In this document: positions 22,801 through 26,162 of the stretch, piece by piece
Layout of the letters: each line of letters starts with the position of its first letter
How positions within the stretch are numbered: position 1 is the first letter of the stretch
Source of the DNA: Pseudomonas sp.
GTDB lineage: Bacteria; Pseudomonadota; Gammaproteobacteria; Pseudomonadales; Pseudomonadaceae
Length of the DNA stretch: 26,162 nucleotides
NCBI GenBank assembly: GCA_029239415.1
Contig: JAQZAY010000014.1
Coordinates: forward strand, 1 to 26,162
Direction of reading: 5' to 3'
The notes under the pieces: generated by a model
Database searches by the model: none
Seen by the model: only the letters and a program-made list of their open reading frames with translations
Told to the model about the DNA's origin: nothing
Made by a program: the position numbers and the translations under genes

Positions 22801-24755
22801 CGCTCGCGTATCAAGCGCACCTTGAGACTGTCGGCGGCCAGCTTGCGCCCTTCGCGATCGGCGACCAGCACCTCGAATTCGACCGGGCCGTCGCTGTCGG
22901 TTTCCTCGCCATCGAACAGTCCGCGCAGGCCCGGCAGGCGCTCGGCGGGCCAGATCGGCTGCTCGAGCCGGCGGGTGATCGGCCGTCCTCCGGACTCCTG
23001 CAGGCTTGCCTGGACGGTCAGCTGCAAGGGCGAACGAGCCTCGGCCCAGCGGTTCTCGATGTCCAGCGTGGCCTTGCCGGCGTTGTCGAGAGTGACTTCC
23101 TGCAGTTCCAGGTCCTGGCTCAGGTCGGTCTCGGTGATCGAGCCGAACTGGTAGCCGGGCAGCGCCGGGACCGCCTCGCGCAGTGGCCGCACATAGGCCT
23201 GCCCGCTCAAGCGATTGCCCGCAGCTGGGGCGCCATACAGGTAGCGGCCATTGACCTGGACCTGCGCCTGCTCGTCCATGCGCAGCGGCACGACGCTGCC
23301 CTTGAGTTCGAGCGCCAGTCGTTCGGGAAGAAAGTCCTCTACCAGGATCTCATGCACCTGCTTGCGCCCGCCGCCCAGGTCGAGCAGCAGTTGCCAGCGC
23401 CCGGTCGGGGCTTCGCTGGCCAGTTGCAGCTGATACTGGAACAGGCCGTTTGCATCGGCCTCCCAGACGAACTTGCGGCTGACCTGCTCATCGGGGCGGC
23501 GCACCTCGACGCTGATCGGCTGGGCCTTGACCGGATGACCGTCCTGGTCGCGCAGCAGGCCATTGAGCAAGACGGTTTCGCCTGGGCGATACAGATCGCG
23601 CGGGCCGAACATGAAGAATTGCAGGGGGTTGGACTGCGGGCCGGCAATGTCGAACTCGGCCAGGTCCAGCGCGGCGGTGTTCAGGCGCAGCAGGGTGGTG
23701 TGCACGCCCTGGCGAGCGATCAGCACATCCGCCTTGGGCGGCATGGGCAGCTGCGCGTGGCCCCCGCCGTCGGTCTTCGCCTGGGCCAGCAGCTTGCCCT
23801 GGGCGTCATGCAGCTCGAGTTCCACATCACCCATCGCCTTGCCGCCCTCGAGCGCCTGGGCGAAGACATCGAGCCGGTCGCGGTAGCGATGCGCCGACAC
23901 GCCGATATCGCTCAGGGTGAACAAGGTCGCCGGCTGCGAGTAGTCGTAGGTACCCGAGGCGCGCATCACGGCCAGGTACACGCCCGGCGCTTGCAGTGGC
24001 TTGATCCCGGCGATCGGCAGCAGCACGGTCTCGCGGGTATTGCGCGCAGGGTCGAGGTCGAAGCGGCCGCTGTAGACCAGGTCAGCCATGTCCAGGGTCT
24101 CCCTGGACTGGTAGTCGTACAGGCTGCTGTTGCGACCCCAGTTGGCGAGGAAGGTCGAGAGCGACTCGGGCTTGACGCGGAAAAACTCCACGTCGACCTT
24201 GGCCACGTTGAGGGCAATCACCGGCAGGCCCTCGGCCAGGCGCGTCGGCAACAGCGAACCGCGGCTCGCAAAGCCCACGGTCGGCTGCATGTCGCGGGTT
24301 TCCAGGCGAGTCACGGATTCGCTGCCAAGGCGCTTGCCGGTGACGGCCAGCACGCTCGCATCGACGGTCAGCACCAGCTTGCGTTGCGGTTCCAGGTGGC
24401 GCAGGCGCAGCTCCATCTGGTTATCGGAAAGCTCCCATGCACCGTCGACCTTGCCCTTGAGCGTGTCGACCAGGTGCAGCTTGCCGGCGAAATCCTGCTG
24501 CGCATCGAGTGGCACCGAGAAGCTGATCGCCAGGGCGCTGGCCCCATCGAGCTGCACCTCGGATACGTCCAGTACGCTCAGTTCGCGGCTCTCGTAGCGC
24601 TTGGCCAAGAGCGCCTGGTCCGCCCGCTTGGGCACCTCGCCCTGGGTCGTACTGGCGACGGGCTTTTCAACGGGAGGGGTTTTGTCAGGCGACGATGAAT
24701 CGCAGGCACTGAGCAAGGCCAGCGCGCAGGCCAGCAACAATCCTTTGTCGAGCAT
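19857..24755 (-). CDS. Bacterial alpha-2-macroglobulin lipoprotein (YfhM-type, thioester-containing)
   Basis: The 1632-residue protein starts with a lipoprotein signal (MLDKGLLLACALALLSAC, Cys18). Repeated macroglobulin beta-sandwich domains follow, then the thioester motif GCLEQ (Cys1165, Gln1168). The helical thioester domain comes next, and the protein closes with a beta domain (RVPPPQVESMYRPNL). Length is close to E. coli YfhM (1653). Such proteins trap proteases covalently in the periplasm and are thought to protect the cell envelope, with PBP1C repairing the wall (family knowledge). The frame is open upstream to 25832, but ATG 24755 gives the signal peptide and the extension overlaps the divergent transporter. 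The residue after Cys18 is Asp, which may favour inner-membrane retention. A TATAGT -10-like element lies at 24797-24792. The ribosome-binding site is weak. Confidence 0.95.
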   Translation of the reverse strand: MLDKGLLLACALALLSACDSSSPDKTPPVEKPVASTTQGEVPKRADQALLAKRYESRELSVLDVSEVQLDGASALAISFSVPLDAQQDFAGKLHLVDTLKGKVDGAWELSDNQMELRLRHLEPQRKLVLTVDASVLAVTGKRLGSESVTRLETRDMQPTVGFASRGSLLPTRLAEGLPVIALNVAKVDVEFFRVKPESLSTFLANWGRNSSLYDYQSRETLDMADLVYSGRFDLDPARNTRETVLLPIAGIKPLQAPGVYLAVMRASGTYDYSQPATLFTLSDIGVSAHRYRDRLDVFAQALEGGKAMGDVELELHDAQGKLLAQAKTDGGGHAQLPMPPKADVLIARQGVHTTLLRLNTAALDLAEFDIAGPQSNPLQFFMFGPRDLYRPGETVLLNGLLRDQDGHPVKAQPISVEVRRPDEQVSRKFVWEADANGLFQYQLQLASEAPTGRWQLLLDLGGGRKQVHEILVEDFLPERLALELKGSVVPLRMDEQAQVQVNGRYLYGAPAAGNRLSGQAYVRPLREAVPALPGYQFGSITETDLSQDLELQEVTLDNAGKATLDIENRWAEARSPLQLTVQASLQESGGRPITRRLEQPIWPAERLPGLRGLFDGEETDSDGPVEFEVLVADREGRKLAADSLKVRLIRERRDYYWNYSQSDGWSYSFNEKFLTQSEETVSVKAGSSARLSFQVEWGPYRVEVEDPQTGLVSSERFWAGYRAQDNAEGGAVRPDQVKLALDKPAYADGATAKVTVTPPAAGSGYLMVESSDGPLWWQEITVPAEGKTFDVQLDKQWARHDLYISALVIRPGERKVNATPKRAVGVLHLPLQRAERKLALALQAPERMRPKQPLTVRLKATNADGSVPGQVHVLLAAVDVGILNITDYKTPDPFASLFGRKAYGADQLDIYGQLIEAGQGRLASLAFGGDAAMAKGGKRPDTSVTIVARQSVPVTLDAQGEGQATVEIPDFNGELRLMAQAWSDDRFGMAEGKTVVAAPLIAELSAPRFLAGGDRTELALDLSNLSGKAQRLDVQVTSEGQLSLLAASQQSVSLAEGQRSTLRIPVQAQGGLGQGKVRVQVSGLQLPGETPGVFQREWTLGVRPAYPAVLTHYRVALKEQPWSLPPADLDAYEPAGLQASLALSSRPPLNLAEQIRALEAYPYGCLEQTASGLYPSLYANAESLKRLGIKGEPSEVRKRKIEMGIEHMLGMQRYNGSFGLWSSDDEEQYWLTAYVTDFLLRARDQGFGVPGEALKKASERLLRYVQERNLIEVDYSEDDAHTRFAVQAYAALVLARSQQAPLGALRSLFERRSDARSGLPLVQLAIALDKMGDKPRAQQALQAGLAAGRKDGWMADYGSALRDQALILSLLQENDLGSDQVDQRLFVLSDELAANPWLSTQERNALFLAGRGLLGKPEGSWQARLESAGEVRELNNAESGIMLEGPSLASPMSVRNLGSDTLYQQLTLSGYPRQAPPASGNGMSIRREYLGMNGQPLDRGNLRSGDLVLVHLALKAQTHVPDALVVDLLPAGLELENQNLAQSAASLENASSAVQQWRESMQNASIVHQEFRDDRYVAALKLDSYGTTHLLYLARAVTPGSYRVPPPQVESMYRPNLQAVGEGQGEMVITGR

Positions 24756-24899
24756 GGGGAACTCTTTGGCAGCGTGTTCGTGAGGGCAGCCACTATAGCG
24801 CACCGCAGCGGTGCCGTAGCGCGTGGCAGGCGACGAGTCAGAGCAGGTTCGCGCCATCACGTGCCCGGACGCTACAATGCGGGCCCTCGAGGAGTCAGC

Positions 24900-26162
24900 A
24901 TGTTTCCAGTGTCCAACGACTGGCGCGACCGAGCCACCCACCGCAAGGTGTGGGGCCTGGCCGCGCCGATGATCCTGTCCAATATCTCCGTGCCGCTGGT
25001 GGCGCTGGTCGACAGCACCGTGATCGGCCACCTGCCCCATGCCCATCAGTTGGGTGCCGTGGCCGTGGGCGCCACGCTGTTCACCTTCATGATGGGGATG
25101 ATGGGTTTCCTGCGCATGGGCTCCACCGGCTTCGCTGCCCTGGCAGCCGGGCGCGCCGATGGCGCGGCGCTGCGCCAGGTGCTGGTACAAGGCCTGTTGC
25201 TGGCACTGGCGTTCGCTGCGCTGCTTGGCCTGGCCGCCCTGCCCTTCAGCCAGCTGGCCCTGCAGCTGATGGACCCAAGCGCCGCGCTGCACCAATCGAC
25301 CGAGGACTTTTTCCACACCCGACTGTTGGGACTGCCCGCCGCGCTGGCGAGCTACGCCCTGATCGGCTGGTTTCTCGGCACCCAGAACGCGCGCGCGCCA
25401 CTGGCCATCCTGCTGGCCACCAATCTGCTCAATATCGCGCTCAACCTGTGGTTCGTGCTGGGCCTGGACTGGGGCGTGGTCGGCTCGGCGCGCGCCTCGG
25501 TGATTGCCGAATGGAGCGCCGCCCTGCTTGGCCTGGCCCTCACACGGCCCGCCTTGCGCGCCTATCCGGGTCACATGGCCTGGGCAGCGCTCAAGCGCTG
25601 GCACGCCTGGCGCCCGCTGCTGACGGTCAACCGCGACATCTTCGTGCGTAGCCTGGCGCTGCAGCTGGTGTTCCTGCTGATCGCCATCCAGGGTGCGCGC
25701 CTGGGCGAATCGACCGTCGCCGCCAACGCACTGCTGCTCAACGGCCTGATGCTCACCTCCTATGCCCTCGACGGCCTCGCCCACGCCGTCGAAGCCTTGT
25801 GCGGCCATGCCATCGGCTCCCGCGACGGCCATGCCCTGCGGCGAGCGCTGGTGGTCGCCGGTGGCTGGTCATTGCTGGTTGGCCTCGTATTCGGCGTATT
25901 GTTTCTGCTGGGTGGGCATCTGTTCATCGATCTGCAGACCGATATCGACAGCGTTCGCCAGGCGGCGTACCCGTACCTGCCGTATCTTGCGCTGCTACCG
26001 CTGATCGCCGTGTGGAGCTACCTGCTCGATGGCCTGTTCATCGGCGCCACCCGCGCACGGGAAATGCGCAACGGCATGCTGCTGACGGTGTTGTTGCTCC
26101 TGCCGTTCGCCTGGTTCTTGCAAGCGCTGGGCAATCACGGCCTGTGGATATCTTTTCTGCTG
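24900..26162 (+). CDS. MATE-family (DinF-type) efflux transporter, 3' end cut by window edge
   Basis: The 421 visible residues are strongly hydrophobic, with about eleven or twelve membrane segments. They show MATE features: WGLAAPMILSNISVPLVALVDSTVIGHL near the N-terminus and MLTSYALDGLAHAVEALCGHAIGSRD in the second half, characteristic of the DinF branch. MATE proteins export cationic drugs and metabolites using H+ or Na+ gradients; the substrate is unknown. GGAGT just upstream of ATG 24900 and a TACAAT -10-like box at 24873-24878 support the start. The stop lies outside the window; roughly 20-30 residues are missing compared with usual family length. It is divergent from the A2M gene. No LexA box is visible nearby, so SOS control as for E. 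coli dinF is not supported. Confidence 0.92.
   Translation, partial: MFPVSNDWRDRATHRKVWGLAAPMILSNISVPLVALVDSTVIGHLPHAHQLGAVAVGATLFTFMMGMMGFLRMGSTGFAALAAGRADGAALRQVLVQGLLLALAFAALLGLAALPFSQLALQLMDPSAALHQSTEDFFHTRLLGLPAALASYALIGWFLGTQNARAPLAILLATNLLNIALNLWFVLGLDWGVVGSARASVIAEWSAALLGLALTRPALRAYPGHMAWAALKRWHAWRPLLTVNRDIFVRSLALQLVFLLIAIQGARLGESTVAANALLLNGLMLTSYALDGLAHAVEALCGHAIGSRDGHALRRALVVAGGWSLLVGLVFGVLFLLGGHLFIDLQTDIDSVRQAAYPYLPYLALLPLIAVWSYLLDGLFIGATRAREMRNGMLLTVLLLLPFAWFLQALGNHGLWISFLL

Noticed and set aside
21420..24698. Antisense open frame of 1092 codons opposite the alpha-2-macroglobulin gene
   Set aside because: It lies wholly within a motif-rich real gene. Its Gln/His/Gly/Leu-rich composition is that of a GC-driven shadow frame, and it shows no recognisable domain.
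24841..24899. Possible LexA/SOS control of the DinF-like transporter
   Set aside because: No CTGT-N8-ACAG box is seen upstream. The family name alone does not support SOS regulation.
24756..25832. Upstream extension of the alpha-2-macroglobulin frame to about 1991 residues
   Set aside because: The extension is low-complexity Gln/Gly/His-rich and overlaps the divergent MATE gene. The lipoprotein signal begins precisely at ATG 24755.
1..26162. CRISPR array, tRNA, rRNA, insertion sequence, phage or toxin-antitoxin module
   Set aside because: No regularly spaced repeats, cloverleaf, transposase or integrase motifs, or toxin-antitoxin gene pair were noticed on either strand.

Overview
The window looks like a chromosomal segment from a fluorescent Pseudomonas of the P. 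putida group. The basis is the high-GC coding style, close-packed genes with ATGA overlaps, the gene content (Bcr/CflA transporter, copZ/copA/cueR copper genes, FadI-like thiolase next to a long FabG-like reductase, DUF4136 lipoproteins, PprB-like regulator, pbpC with an alpha-2-macroglobulin) and a pair of inverted REP-type palindromes. No tRNA, rRNA, CRISPR array, insertion sequence or prophage gene is visible. Both edges cut genes: an ArsR-type regulator on the left and a MATE transporter on the right. Identifications rest on motifs and remembered families only; no database search was run.

Left part (1-3700). A cysteine-rich ArsR-family regulator is divergent from a medium-chain NAD(P)H oxidoreductase. 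They are separated by 518 bases of noncoding DNA holding two mutually exclusive pairings. A strong stem-loop and a 54-aa conserved-type small ORF follow, then a Bcr/CflA efflux transporter on the minus strand.

Copper block (3773-7145). A CopZ-like chaperone (minus) diverges from a small exported protein, followed by the Cu(I) P1B-ATPase copA, translationally coupled to cueR. Two nearly identical palindromes sit inside 19-bp promoter spacers, one before copZ and one before copA. This is the classic MerR/CueR arrangement, so the block is a self-contained copper-detoxification regulon with feedback through cueR.

Middle part (7245-15201). A dCache chemoreceptor with an amino-acid-binding signature comes first. 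A FadI-like thiolase follows, divergent from a two-gene unit of a long FabG-like reductase and a MaoC-like hydratase. Next are a MazG/dCTPase-like pyrophosphohydrolase coupled to cmoM (tRNA cmo5U methyl esterification) and two tandem DUF4136 lipoproteins.

Right part (15336-26162). A short A24 prepilin peptidase and a PprB-like response regulator resemble the fppA/pprB pair of type IVb (Flp/Tad) pilus control. The regulator has Glu instead of Asp at the phosphoacceptor position. A REP pair follows, then pbpC (minus) and a thioester-containing alpha-2-macroglobulin lipoprotein (minus), a widely conserved partnership. Here the two are split by a small membrane-protein gene on the opposite strand. 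The window ends in a divergent MATE/DinF-family transporter.

I see no obvious entirely new multi-gene system. The most interesting points are the Asp-to-Glu PprB receiver, the unknown exported protein inside the copper regulon, the structured leader before the oxidoreductase, and the opposite-strand membrane gene inside the A2M/pbpC pair.
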